From Bacillota bacterium (GTDB lineage Bacteria > Bacillota > Clostridia > Acetivibrionales > DSM-1351), in NCBI GenBank assembly GCA_023431385.1, contig JAEYWA010000250.1, positions 1 to 21,265 of the forward strand: a DNA stretch of 21,265 bases, written 5' to 3'. Position numbers and translations under genes: made by a program. Under the pieces are notes generated by a model, which worked only from the letters and a program-made list of their open reading frames with translations, did not search any database and was not told the origin of the DNA. Shown here one piece after another: positions 7,005 to 13,425 of this stretch (its first letter is position 1; each line of letters opens with the position of its first letter).

Positions 7005-7253
7005 TTAACCAATAACTTCTGAAACATAACCATCAGGTAAAACATGATACGCTTTATATGTAAGAACAATTTCATCCTTTTCCCAATCAATACTAGCATA
7101 ATCAAAATCTTCAACATACCAATATGCTAATGCTTTTAATCCTTCTTCACCAATACAATCCAAAGGTATTTTTGTAGTTAAAGTATCCGTTTGAAGATTA
7201 TTGATATTCACTTCCCTATCATGTACCACTGTACCAACTTTACTTTTATTCAT
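7005..7253 (-). CDS. Small acidic protein of unknown function
   Basis: 82 residues, ATG at 7253 with AAGGTGG 8 nt upstream. No family recognised. It has an alternating beta-strand-like C-terminal half (YWYVEDFDYASIDWEKDEIVLTYKAYHVLPDGYVSEVIG) and is acidic overall, without cysteine clusters or membrane segments. It is the first gene of a leftward series that continues to the primase. Its leader contains the palindrome AGCCCC-TAA-GGGGCT (7279-7293) and a tRNA T-arm-like sequence (7304-7320). Confidence 0.7.
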   Translation of the reverse strand: MNKSKVGTVVHDREVNINNLQTDTLTTKIPLDCIGEEGLKALAYWYVEDFDYASIDWEKDEIVLTYKAYHVLPDGYVSEVIG

Positions 7254-7303
7254 TAAACAACCACCTTATTTTATTAGTAGCCCCTAAGGGGCTCCTGATA
7301 GTG

Positions 7304-7320
7304 GTAGGAATCGAACCCAC
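7304..7320 (-). other. tRNA T-arm-like sequence, not a full tRNA
   Basis: On the minus strand the sequence reads GTGGGTTCGATTCCTAC, a typical T stem-loop with the TTCGATT loop and a 5-bp stem (one G-T). Downstream is CACTATCA, which would be the 3' acceptor strand. I found no matching GATAGTG, anticodon arm or D arm within 80 bases upstream, so it is at most the 3' part of a tRNA, as left by integration at a tRNA gene, or a coincidence in the leader of the 7005-7253 gene. Confidence 0.4.
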
Positions 7321-7457
7321 TCAATAACAACCAACTTGTACTACCTATATAATGTAAATCTATTTGTCCTGTCATCTGTCCAATCTTACGTTAAACAGTC
7401 TTAAAACTTCTTTTATGTCCAACTTTCTTTTTAACCTTTATCTGTCAAATTTTCTCA

Positions 7458-7486
7458 TTGACAAGTAGTTATTTTTACTTTATAAT
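7458..7486 (+). promoter_or_regulatory. Consensus sigma-A promoter, plus strand
   Basis: TTGACA (7458-7463), a 17-bp spacer and TATAAT (7481-7486): a perfect match in both boxes. It faces right, opposite to all neighbouring protein genes, and no protein gene follows it on that strand before 13426. Confidence 0.8.
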
Positions 7487-7492
7487 ATATAG

Positions 7493-7571
7493 TTTAATTC
7501 GTTCAACGTGATGTAGGACTACTTTATCGCAAATTCTTTCCTGCGTCAACAAGCGGGAACATATTTTTTTT
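7493..7571 (+). ncRNA. Predicted small RNA of about 79 nt
   Basis: It would start about 7 nt after the perfect promoter at 7458-7486 and end at a terminator: stem TTCCTGC/GCGGGAA (7538-7544 and 7553-7559, one wobble), 8-nt loop, then eight T at 7564-7571. No reading frame of useful size lies inside. It could be an antisense or regulatory RNA of the element, for example for copy control or for the divergent small genes. Prediction from promoter plus terminator only. Confidence 0.5.
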
Positions 7572-7573
7572 GA

Positions 7574-7824
7574 AAAAATAAAACTGTAATTTTTCTGTAA
7601 TAGAGTCATTTTGAACATATCAAAACGAACAATTCACCTCGATATTGTCCTATCCGGTTTTTGGACATAAATTATAAAAAAGTTCACTATTTCCATTAAA
7701 TAGAAGGACAGTGGTTATAAAATCGCTAACTTTGTTTATAAAAGTGAGCAGAACAATAAAAACCCCTTCAGTTTTAGGAGAGCGGTCAGCAGTGATGGAT
7801 TTTTGAAAATGCACAGACAAAAAC
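7574..7824. other. Noncoding AT-rich stretch with GTTCAC/GAAC half-sites
   Basis: No gene is seen between the predicted small RNA and the palindrome at 7825. A TTGGACATAAA word at 7663-7673 is mirrored by TTTATGTCCAA at 7413-7423, so the small-RNA unit is flanked by an inverted repeat. Scattered GAACA and GTTCAC/GTGAGC words resemble half-sites of the motif described at 7891 and 8765. I see nothing else that can be supported. Confidence 0.4.
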
Positions 7825-7862
7825 AGATACCCCTTGTGCCGTTAACGGCACAAGGGGTATCT
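7825..7862 (-). terminator. 38-bp perfect palindrome terminating HTH-methylase gene
   Basis: A loopless palindrome centred on GTTAAC. On the minus strand it exits into TGTTTTTGTC, so it can terminate the gene at 7908-8711, whose stop codon lies 45 bases upstream. It is the longest of the perfect palindromes in the element. Confidence 0.75.
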
Positions 7863-7907
7863 TCATAATTTTTAAGTATTCAATAAAAAAGAACAAAGGG
7901 CGTTCAG

Positions 7908-8711
7908 TTATAGAGTAATGATTTTCTTATCTATTTCTTCAAATATGAACTTTTCAGGCAATACTCTTTTACAGATATAGCAACTATCAAAAGGTGGATT
8001 AGCGGTAGACCTATCGTCCCCGTAATTCTTCATATAGGCTATTCTTGCAGGAAAAACCATTTGTTCTATTCCATCCTTAAAGACCTCAAATCTGCTTTTC
8101 GCAGAAAAAAGACCTACGTTACTGACCAGCATGGCGTAAGGGATATTCAACTCATTCAACCGTTGGAACACCTCTGTTTTTAGGCTGTATGGTGGATTGC
8201 TGATTATATAATCACAGTTTTCAGGTGGTTCAGTTTGAAAGAAGTCCTGACCATTATTGATATGCGTAGCCACTACCTTATGGCCCTGTTGCTTGAAGTA
8301 CCTGACATACTGACTATGTTCCAAATCAAAAGGACACCAGATAGTGGAGCAGGGCTTGAGGTACTTTGCAATGGGAATTATAGCATAAAGGGGAGTTAAA
8401 TACTCATCTTGCACCTGATAACTCCTTATAAAGGGCAACATATCTTTTTTGCTTTTCCCCGTTAAGACCTTATAGACATATTGTTTACTGCATCCTATCT
8501 GTGTTGCAATATCAGAGGAGGAAAGACTTCTGTTATGCAGTCTAATAATCTCTTGCTGTGTCACAGTCTTAAATGCCCCCGGATTCACTTTCCTGTGTTC
8601 TGACCTAACTTTATATATGTAACTCATAGAAACACCCTGAATGGCATTAAATGTTTCCTGCGCTGTTTTTCCCTCAATTTGCATTCGTTTAATTTGCTCT
8701 GTTTTACTCAA
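7908..8711 (-). CDS. HTH-fused DNA adenine-methyltransferase-like protein
   Basis: 267 residues. The start is TTG at 8711, supported by GGAGGGT 8 nt upstream; the next ATG has no binding site. Two helix-turn-helix-like segments come first (residues ~9-40, KTAQETFNAIQGVSMSYIYKVRSEHRK, and ~50-85, SSSDIATQIGCSKQYVYKVLTGK). A methyltransferase-like domain follows: YLTPLYAIIPIAKYL, the strand CSTIWCPFD in place of a classical motif I, GHKVVATHINNGQDFF, and catalytic NPPY at ~172-175. NPPY is the signature of N6-adenine and N4-cytosine DNA methyltransferases. Related phage proteins are usually annotated only by this motif; SAM binding is uncertain because motif I is atypical. It follows the kinase gene by 81 bases and has no partner nuclease beside it. 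Confidence 0.75.
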   Translation of the reverse strand: MSKTEQIKRMQIEGKTAQETFNAIQGVSMSYIYKVRSEHRKVNPGAFKTVTQQEIIRLHNRSLSSSDIATQIGCSKQYVYKVLTGKSKKDMLPFIRSYQVQDEYLTPLYAIIPIAKYLKPCSTIWCPFDLEHSQYVRYFKQQGHKVVATHINNGQDFFQTEPPENCDYIISNPPYSLKTEVFQRLNELNIPYAMLVSNVGLFSAKSRFEVFKDGIEQMVFPARIAYMKNYGDDRSTANPPFDSCYICKRVLPEKFIFEEIDKKIITL

Positions 8712-8764
8712 CCAATCTTACCCTCCGCATTCAACTAATCTTACTCTTTATAAACTGCACAAAA

Positions 8765-8780
8765 GAACAAAAAGGTGTTC
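8765..8780. promoter_or_regulatory. GAAC-N8-GTTC dyad upstream of HTH-methylase gene
   Basis: An inverted repeat GAAC…GTTC with spacer AAAAAGGT, 54 bases before the TTG start at 8711. A similar dyad GAAC-N7-GTTC lies just after that gene (7891-7905), and another at 3199-3213. It is a candidate operator, possibly for the HTH protein itself; the spacing is too wide for a Firmicute LexA box. Confidence 0.35.
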
Positions 8781-8792
8781 GTGTTTATAAAC

Positions 8793-10298
8793 TTAAGCAA
8801 GTATATCTTCAAGCATGGGTTCTAAGCCATGTTCCTTTATATCATCTACTAACCCTTGTGCATAAAATCTATTTACATCTACTGCTACATACCTTAACAT
8901 ATTTGCAGCAAGTTCCTTGACAACAAATCCAAAAGAATTTGATAGTAGAACGTTATAAGCAAACGTGGCTATTGGGTCATTATCAGCAAATCTATGACAA
9001 ATTTCACGAAAACAGCTTTCTATTCCTTGAATAATATCATTCGCTTGAGTTTCACCTTGTTGCATATATTTAAGTAATATATCTATAAAACCTGGTTGCT
9101 TGTCCACAAGAAATTGGCATACTTCTTCATATGTTAATTCACTTATATAATTTTCTACGTCTTCGTCCAGAATGCCATTCTTGATTTTTTCCAACAAGGT
9201 TTCTTTATTTTGCGCTTTACTATGATATGCAATACATTTCTCTATATAGGATAACAGAACCCCAGCATCAGCTTGCCGAAAAGAAGCATTAGCATTTGTA
9301 GCTTTCTCTGTTACAGATTTAAAAACATGGTGTGTATTTGTACAATCCGTAGTCATAATAAAATTTATTAATCTACCAAGAGAGAATACATCACTCCGTT
9401 TATCTCCATCTTTTAACATCATAAATTGCTCGGGAGCACAATATCGGAATTGTCCAACTGCGTTAGTTAAAAAAGTGTTGTGTGAGGTAAGCATGTGCAA
9501 GTCTTTACCCAAACCAAAATCTGCTATTTTCAACATCCCATTTAAAATAAATATATTGGTAGGGCTAATATCTCTATGGATTATATCTCGTTCGTGAACA
9601 GACTTCATTGTATGTAATACCTGCCTGATGCATGTGATTTTTGAAGTTTCATCAAGATTGTTGTTTTCAACAAATTTTTGCAGGGTAGACTCTGCTTTCT
9701 CCATTGTATAATGACATGAACCTTCATCAAAATCAAAAACCTTGATAATAGTTGGTATATCGCTTAACTCCTTTGTTATAGCATATTCTCGTTTAAATCT
9801 ACTGCGAATTCCTTTATCTGTGACATAGTCCTCTTTTAATTTTTTGAGTACTTTACCAGTTGATTTTTGCAAATATGCGTTTGCAAAACCACCCCCGCCA
9901 ATAAACACTAAATCAGAATCTTCCTTAACCAAGTTGTATTTATCACCTTTTTTAGTAAGCATAAGCATATTGACTTTTAGAATGCGATTAAATTCAGTAA
10001 ATGCTTCATTGCTTTTCGAAAGTGCTTCAACCTCAGTACACTTATGTTCACTTAAAATATATTCTTTACCTAAGATTAAACTAAAAAATGAACTTAGTTC
10101 ATTGTGATTATACATATAAGCAAGTTTATCAAAAACATATTTCCACCTAGAGGGAAATCCCTGACCATATTTATCATTAGAAGAAAAATATTGGTTGAAG
10201 AAAGAAACTAACTTTGCACCTGATTTATAAGAGTAATAACCTTCAATATCTCCGCAAAAAATACTGGATATTTCTTTTAAACTATCTTCTGATAACAT
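8793..10298 (-). CDS. Hanks-type Ser/Thr protein kinase with flanking domains
   Basis: 501 residues, ATG at 10298 with GGAGG 5 nt upstream. The kinase domain (~130-315) has all key elements: glycine-rich loop IGGGGFANAY, Lys in VLKKLKED, catalytic HRDISPTN (241-248), DFG (260-262), APE (288-290) and D303 in SDVFSLG. The N-terminal ~125 residues form a separate helical domain (VSFFNQYFSSNDKYGQGFPSRWKYVFDKL...) that reminds me of N-terminal modules in abortive-infection-type proteins; I cannot name it with certainty. The C-terminal ~185 residues are helical and unassigned. There is no membrane segment or PASTA repeat, so it is a cytosolic kinase unlike PknB. It lies 42 bases after the integrase-methyltransferase fusion gene, almost surely in one operon. 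Confidence 0.88.
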   Translation of the reverse strand: MLSEDSLKEISSIFCGDIEGYYSYKSGAKLVSFFNQYFSSNDKYGQGFPSRWKYVFDKLAYMYNHNELSSFFSLILGKEYILSEHKCTEVEALSKSNEAFTEFNRILKVNMLMLTKKGDKYNLVKEDSDLVFIGGGGFANAYLQKSTGKVLKKLKEDYVTDKGIRSRFKREYAITKELSDIPTIIKVFDFDEGSCHYTMEKAESTLQKFVENNNLDETSKITCIRQVLHTMKSVHERDIIHRDISPTNIFILNGMLKIADFGLGKDLHMLTSHNTFLTNAVGQFRYCAPEQFMMLKDGDKRSDVFSLGRLINFIMTTDCTNTHHVFKSVTEKATNANASFRQADAGVLLSYIEKCIAYHSKAQNKETLLEKIKNGILDEDVENYISELTYEEVCQFLVDKQPGFIDILLKYMQQGETQANDIIQGIESCFREICHRFADNDPIATFAYNVLLSNSFGFVVKELAANMLRYVAVDVNRFYAQGLVDDIKEHGLEPMLEDILA

Positions 10299-10309
10299 AA
10301 TATCCTCCT

Positions 10310-10325
10310 AACGTTAAATAACGTT
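10310..10325. promoter_or_regulatory. 16-bp dyad in leader of kinase gene
   Basis: AACGTTA-AA-TAACGTT, 11 bases before the ATG and just 5' of the Shine-Dalgarno, in the short gap between the fusion gene and the kinase. Candidate operator or a short RNA hairpin controlling kinase translation separately from the upstream gene. Confidence 0.4.
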
Positions 10326-10340
10326 TATTTAAATATGTAT

Positions 10341-11846
10341 TCACATAGCACTAATCAACTCATTTAGAATTGCCTGTATGACAGGAACGGAAATGCTATT
10401 GCCTACCAATTTACCCACTTGGCTTTTAGAAAATCCATTATTCCTCAGCAGGGTAGCATCTTCTTCTTTAAAGCCTTGAAACTTCATGAGTTCCTGACTG
10501 CTCAAACACCTTGTTCCTTTTTCATCAACTACAAAGGTCTGTTGTGTATGTGAAGGAGTCCCCCATTTAGTAGTGATACAGGAAATAACTGTCTTCTTAA
10601 AATTAGGCTTGAAACTTTCACAATTTCTTAGACTTTCCAGTTGTTCTGGAGTAGCATAGTATTCCTTATCTACTTCGGGTAAAAACCAACTGGCTGCCCA
10701 TTCCTCAGTATCTGGTTTTGGAATTGGGTCTGGAAACTTAAAATCAACATCCAAATCCTCACGAACCAGGACCATAAAAACCCTTTCTCTATGCTGTGGT
10801 ATTCCATAGTCCTGTGTATCTAAGGTTTTATAATAGAAATTATATCCACAATCTTCAAATTCTTCAAGGACACGAGCAAAATCCCTTTCAAAGTTCTTAT
10901 GCTTTTCCAATGCACCTACATTTTCAGCAATGACAAACTTTGGTTTTTTGATAAGTGCTATCTGCATAGCCTTAAAGAAAAGACCACTTCTTTTTCCTGC
11001 AAGACCTTTTTGTAAACCCGAAGGAGATATATCCTGGCACGGGAATCCAAAAAATAGAATATCAAAATTAGGGATTGTCAAATATTCTTCTGTATTAGGC
11101 TCAAAACCTGTAAACCAGCTGAACCTTTCCCATTCAGGTGCAAAAATTTGATAACTTGCCTCTACTATATCACCTAAGTTCTTATTCGGGTCAGTACCAT
11201 GCAGTAGACAGTAGGCTTTAACTGCTCTCTTGTCTATCTCACAAAAATTAATCAGTTCATAGTCTACATTTAAATTAGTCAATGCTCGTTCTGGTGCTCC
11301 GATTCCAGAAAACAGACTTAGTACACGCAATTTATACTTATCCTTGCTTATGGCTACAAGAAGGTTTTCTCCTGCATATTCTGCAAAAACAGCATACTTA
11401 AATAAGAGATTGAGCAATTTTCTTACTGAATCAATATAACTTTTCTTACGATTTTTTAATGAAAGACGCAGGAAAATCAAGTCTATATCTGCATCCTCAA
11501 TATCGTTTATATTCTTATCTTCTAAGTGTAAAAGTTGAGCATTATATAAGGCTTGATACTTCTTTTTAGAGGCTTCACTGTCTACAATTCCAATTTCCAG
11601 AAACTCCTTAAACAGTTCACCAAATGCAATACCCCTATCAGGCGAGACAATAAAAGGCTCTTTTGAATCAGATAGCCTACGCAATTTTAATATCCTTGCT
11701 TCGTGTGCCTCTAATTCAGTCTTAAACCCACTTTCTTGATAATATGCAGGTTTTCCATAGTCATCCACTCGTTTTATCCTATAATACCAAGTCCCGTTCT
11801 TTCTCTGGTGTACCCCTTTATATCTGGACTTCTTTTTCTCACTCAT
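10341..11846 (-). CDS. Integrase DNA-binding domains fused to C5-cytosine methyltransferase
   Basis: 501 residues, ATG at 11846 with GGTGG 7 nt upstream. Residues ~5-57 (RYKGVHQRKNGTWYYRIKRV...FKTELEAHEARILKLRRL) match the AP2-like arm-binding domain of phage and ICE tyrosine integrases. Residues ~73-165 (AFGELFKEFLEIG...SEASKKKYQALY...INDIEDADIDLIFLRLS...YIDSVRKLLNLLFKYAV) match the SAM-like core-binding domain. Where the integrase catalytic domain should begin, a complete C5-cytosine methyltransferase starts (~172-501): motif I LSLFSGIGAPERAL, motif IV GFPCQDISPSG with catalytic Cys270, motif VI ENV (308-310), motif VIII QHRERVF, motif X VGNSISVP. Probable role: cytosine methylation steered by integrase-type DNA recognition. 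No nuclease is adjacent; the kinase follows by 42 bases. Confidence 0.88.
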   Translation of the reverse strand: MSEKKKSRYKGVHQRKNGTWYYRIKRVDDYGKPAYYQESGFKTELEAHEARILKLRRLSDSKEPFIVSPDRGIAFGELFKEFLEIGIVDSEASKKKYQALYNAQLLHLEDKNINDIEDADIDLIFLRLSLKNRKKSYIDSVRKLLNLLFKYAVFAEYAGENLLVAISKDKYKLRVLSLFSGIGAPERALTNLNVDYELINFCEIDKRAVKAYCLLHGTDPNKNLGDIVEASYQIFAPEWERFSWFTGFEPNTEEYLTIPNFDILFFGFPCQDISPSGLQKGLAGKRSGLFFKAMQIALIKKPKFVIAENVGALEKHKNFERDFARVLEEFEDCGYNFYYKTLDTQDYGIPQHRERVFMVLVREDLDVDFKFPDPIPKPDTEEWAASWFLPEVDKEYYATPEQLESLRNCESFKPNFKKTVISCITTKWGTPSHTQQTFVVDEKGTRCLSSQELMKFQGFKEEDATLLRNNGFSKSQVGKLVGNSISVPVIQAILNELISAM

Positions 11847-11879
11847 GGTCTATCCACCCACTTTTCGTTCTTTTCTACC

Positions 11880-11908
11880 AGTATACAGGACAACCCGTGA
11901 TATGACAA
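11880..11908 (-). promoter_or_regulatory. Sigma-A promoter for fusion-kinase operon
   Basis: On the minus strand TTGTCA (11903-11908), a 17-bp spacer and TATACT (11880-11885), 34 bases before the ATG of the fusion gene. Five of six matches in each box. Confidence 0.7.
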
Positions 11909-12116
11909 TCTTTTTAGCCTACACTTATCAAATTTAAAATTTCAAAAATCATCATCCTAAACTCATTTCTGGAGAAAAGTCCTCAAAATCCTGTAATTTC
12001 AACAAGAACAAAAGGTGAGCAGTTTTTGACATGGGGTGGAGGGTAGAAACCTATACCCACTACCTATTCTTCGTTTGTTATCATCATGGATTTTTCAGAT
12101 TTTTGCCCACAAAAAT
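11909..12116. other. Noncoding gap between fusion gene promoter and SprT terminator
   Basis: No gene recognised on either strand. The word GAACAAAAGGTGAGCAG at 12006-12022 is a half-match to the GAAC…GTTC dyads elsewhere in the element. Otherwise AT-rich sequence. Confidence 0.4.
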
Positions 12117-12146
12117 ATCCCTGACCACCATTTAGCAGTCAGGGAT
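12117..12146 (-). terminator. Terminator after SprT-like gene
   Basis: A 9-bp stem ATCCCTGAC/GTCAGGGAT (12117-12125 and 12138-12146) with a 12-nt loop. The minus-strand exit is ATTTTTGTG. It lies 20 bases after the stop of the gene at 12167-12811. Confidence 0.75.
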
Positions 12147-12166
12147 TTCTTAGATTGAAATAATCT

Positions 12167-12811
12167 TCATTTTTCTTCTACAACCATCTGACAAGAGCAG
12201 TCCAAACACCCTATGTTCACTGACTTTGTTGCCCTGACACTACACCCACAATCAGGGCAGATATATTTTCTCGTGGATGACTTCTTTTTACCTGTTCCAT
12301 CCACTCCACCAGAACTACCACCAGTAGAACCATTATCACCACCAGACGCACTATAACCCCCATTCCTTGCCAGATTGACATTCTCCCAACCTTCCATATT
12401 GATTAAATCCATAAGCATTAGAGAAGGGTGGGTGATACTGAACCCAATCCTGCCATCATAGTCAAGCACCAGACCCCTCATTTCAGCCTCATTCTTAAAT
12501 CTTTTGTTATGATAGACATGGTTCCTTGAAGTATCCTTAATCCCTTTCATATCACAATAATGGTGGACCATTTCATGAACCAAGGTGGCCACCACATTGC
12601 CAATAGGTCTATTGAGTGTTTCTGCCCCTATGTTGATTTCCCTATACCCCTGTTGATTTTCAGACCACGAGTCCCAAGGTGTGTAGTGGCCATAGGCCTT
12701 TGGGGAACTTTGGACTGTTATCACAACCTTAGATAGTTCACCATTAAAGAACTTTTCATTCAAAACATTATACGCATTTTCTAAAAATGCTGTAATCTCG
12801 CTGATTAACAT
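12167..12811 (-). CDS. SprT-like zinc metalloprotein with C-terminal zinc ribbon
   Basis: 214 residues, ATG at 12811 with AAGGGGGG upstream. The N-terminal domain has the SprT/Spartan-like layout: LNEKFFNGEL (family: N-x-x-F-F-x-G-x-L), then HEMVHHYC with HExxH at 79-83 and a third zinc ligand probably in HNKRFKNEAE (~101). A Gly/Ser/Asn-rich linker (~150-174) joins it to a zinc ribbon (C185, C188, C202, C205). Eukaryotic Spartan cleaves DNA-protein crosslinks; bacterial and phage SprT-like proteins are common on mobile elements, but their substrates are mostly unknown. It could clear covalent protein-DNA adducts, including trapped methyltransferases, but that is inference. It is a single-gene unit with its own terminator. 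Confidence 0.85.
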   Translation of the reverse strand: MLISEITAFLENAYNVLNEKFFNGELSKVVITVQSSPKAYGHYTPWDSWSENQQGYREINIGAETLNRPIGNVVATLVHEMVHHYCDMKGIKDTSRNHVYHNKRFKNEAEMRGLVLDYDGRIGFSITHPSLMLMDLINMEGWENVNLARNGGYSASGGDNGSTGGSSGGVDGTGKKKSSTRKYICPDCGCSVRATKSVNIGCLDCSCQMVVEEK

Positions 12812-12909
12812 TTTGAAAAACCCCCCTTTTATTTTGTGTATATCAAAAGGTAGATTTTTCTGTCCAAGAGGGTTTTATATATGCTCACTATTTATTTTTT
12901 AGTTAAAAA

Positions 12910-12937
12910 GGGAAGGTTGCCGACCGGCAACCTTCCC
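12910..12937 (-). terminator. Terminator palindrome after stalk-domain fragment
   Basis: A perfect 13-bp stem (12910-12922 and 12925-12937) with a 2-nt centre AC. The minus-strand exit CCCTTTTTAACT gives a T tract. It lies just after the stop of the broken gene at 12954-13130. Confidence 0.75.
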
Positions 12938-12953
12938 CGAATGATTTATTTAA

Positions 12954-13130
12954 TTATTCCTCAGTATACCCATTACTCGTATTTATCACAACTGTATTGT
13001 TCGCACCATCCCAAGATACCTCAAAATTAAACACCTGACCCAAATCTCTCAGTTTGAAATAGTTATTATCGTTAATTGTATACGCTGTTAGACTTAAAGA
13101 CCAATTTATAAGCGTTGGTCTTAGAATAGG
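12954..13130 (-). pseudogene. Stalk-domain (copper amine oxidase N-terminal-like) 3' fragment
   Basis: The open frame reads SLTAYTINDNNYFKLRDLGQVFNFEVSWDGANNTVVINTSNGYTEE and stops at 12954. This is the C-terminal part of the stalk/copper-amine-oxidase N-terminal-like repeat common in secreted Clostridia proteins (NYFKLRD..., WDGANNTV). There is no start codon: the frame is closed by a stop at 13131-13133 and sequence similarity ends near 13095. The 5' part of the gene and its signal peptide are lost. It meets the XRE fragment head to head, marking an old recombination joint. Confidence 0.75.
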
Positions 13131-13314
13131 CTATTTACGTAAAATTAAAGGACTTTCTCAAGAGCAACTTGCAGAAAGAGCAGGAATAAGCATTGGATTT
13201 CTAAGTCAAATTGAAGCACCCAATATGGCAGTAGGCCTTTCGTTGGCTACCATTTTTGCCATTGCTGATGCTTTGGAGATACCTGCATCCAAATTATTGG
13301 AAATAGAAACATAA
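13063..13314 (+). pseudogene. XRE-family HTH regulator, 5' end missing
   Basis: An open frame with no ATG, GTG or TTG encodes LKDQFISVGLRIGYLRKIKGLSQEQLAERAGISIGFLSQIEAPNMAVGLSLATIFAIADALEIPASKLLEIET. This is a nearly complete HTH_3 domain (SQEQLAERAGISIGFLSQIE). Only the start and first few residues are missing, lost where the stalk-domain fragment abuts (about 13090-13110). It lies upstream of and on the same strand as the restriction gene candidate, the place where controller (C) proteins of type II systems usually sit, so it may be a dead controller gene. This link is inference. It is followed by a hairpin at 13319-13349. Confidence 0.75.
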
Positions 13315-13318
13315 AAAG

Positions 13319-13349
13319 TAGCACTCCCACAATCAAAACGGGAGTGCTA
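13319..13349 (+). terminator. Hairpin after XRE fragment
   Basis: A 10-bp stem (13319-13328 and 13340-13349) with an 11-nt loop. The following bases ATTTATCTTCTT are only moderately T-rich. It separates the XRE fragment from the nuclease gene promoter. Confidence 0.6.
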
Positions 13350-13358
13350 TTTATCTTC

Positions 13359-13387
13359 TTGTGTCCATTGGATAGTTCTGGTATACT
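13359..13387 (+). promoter_or_regulatory. Promoter for restriction nuclease candidate
   Basis: TTGTGT (13359-13364), a 17-bp spacer and TATACT (13382-13387), with TG one base before the -10 box (extended -10). It lies 38 bases before the ATG at 13426. Confidence 0.65.
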
Positions 13388-13425
13388 GGGATTGTTAAAA
13401 TGTCGAAGAAAGGAAGGTGAATACC

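Noticed and set aside
7300..7380. Complete tRNA gene on the minus strand
   Set aside because: Only the T arm and a possible 3' strand are present; no matching 5' acceptor strand, D arm or anticodon arm could be folded.
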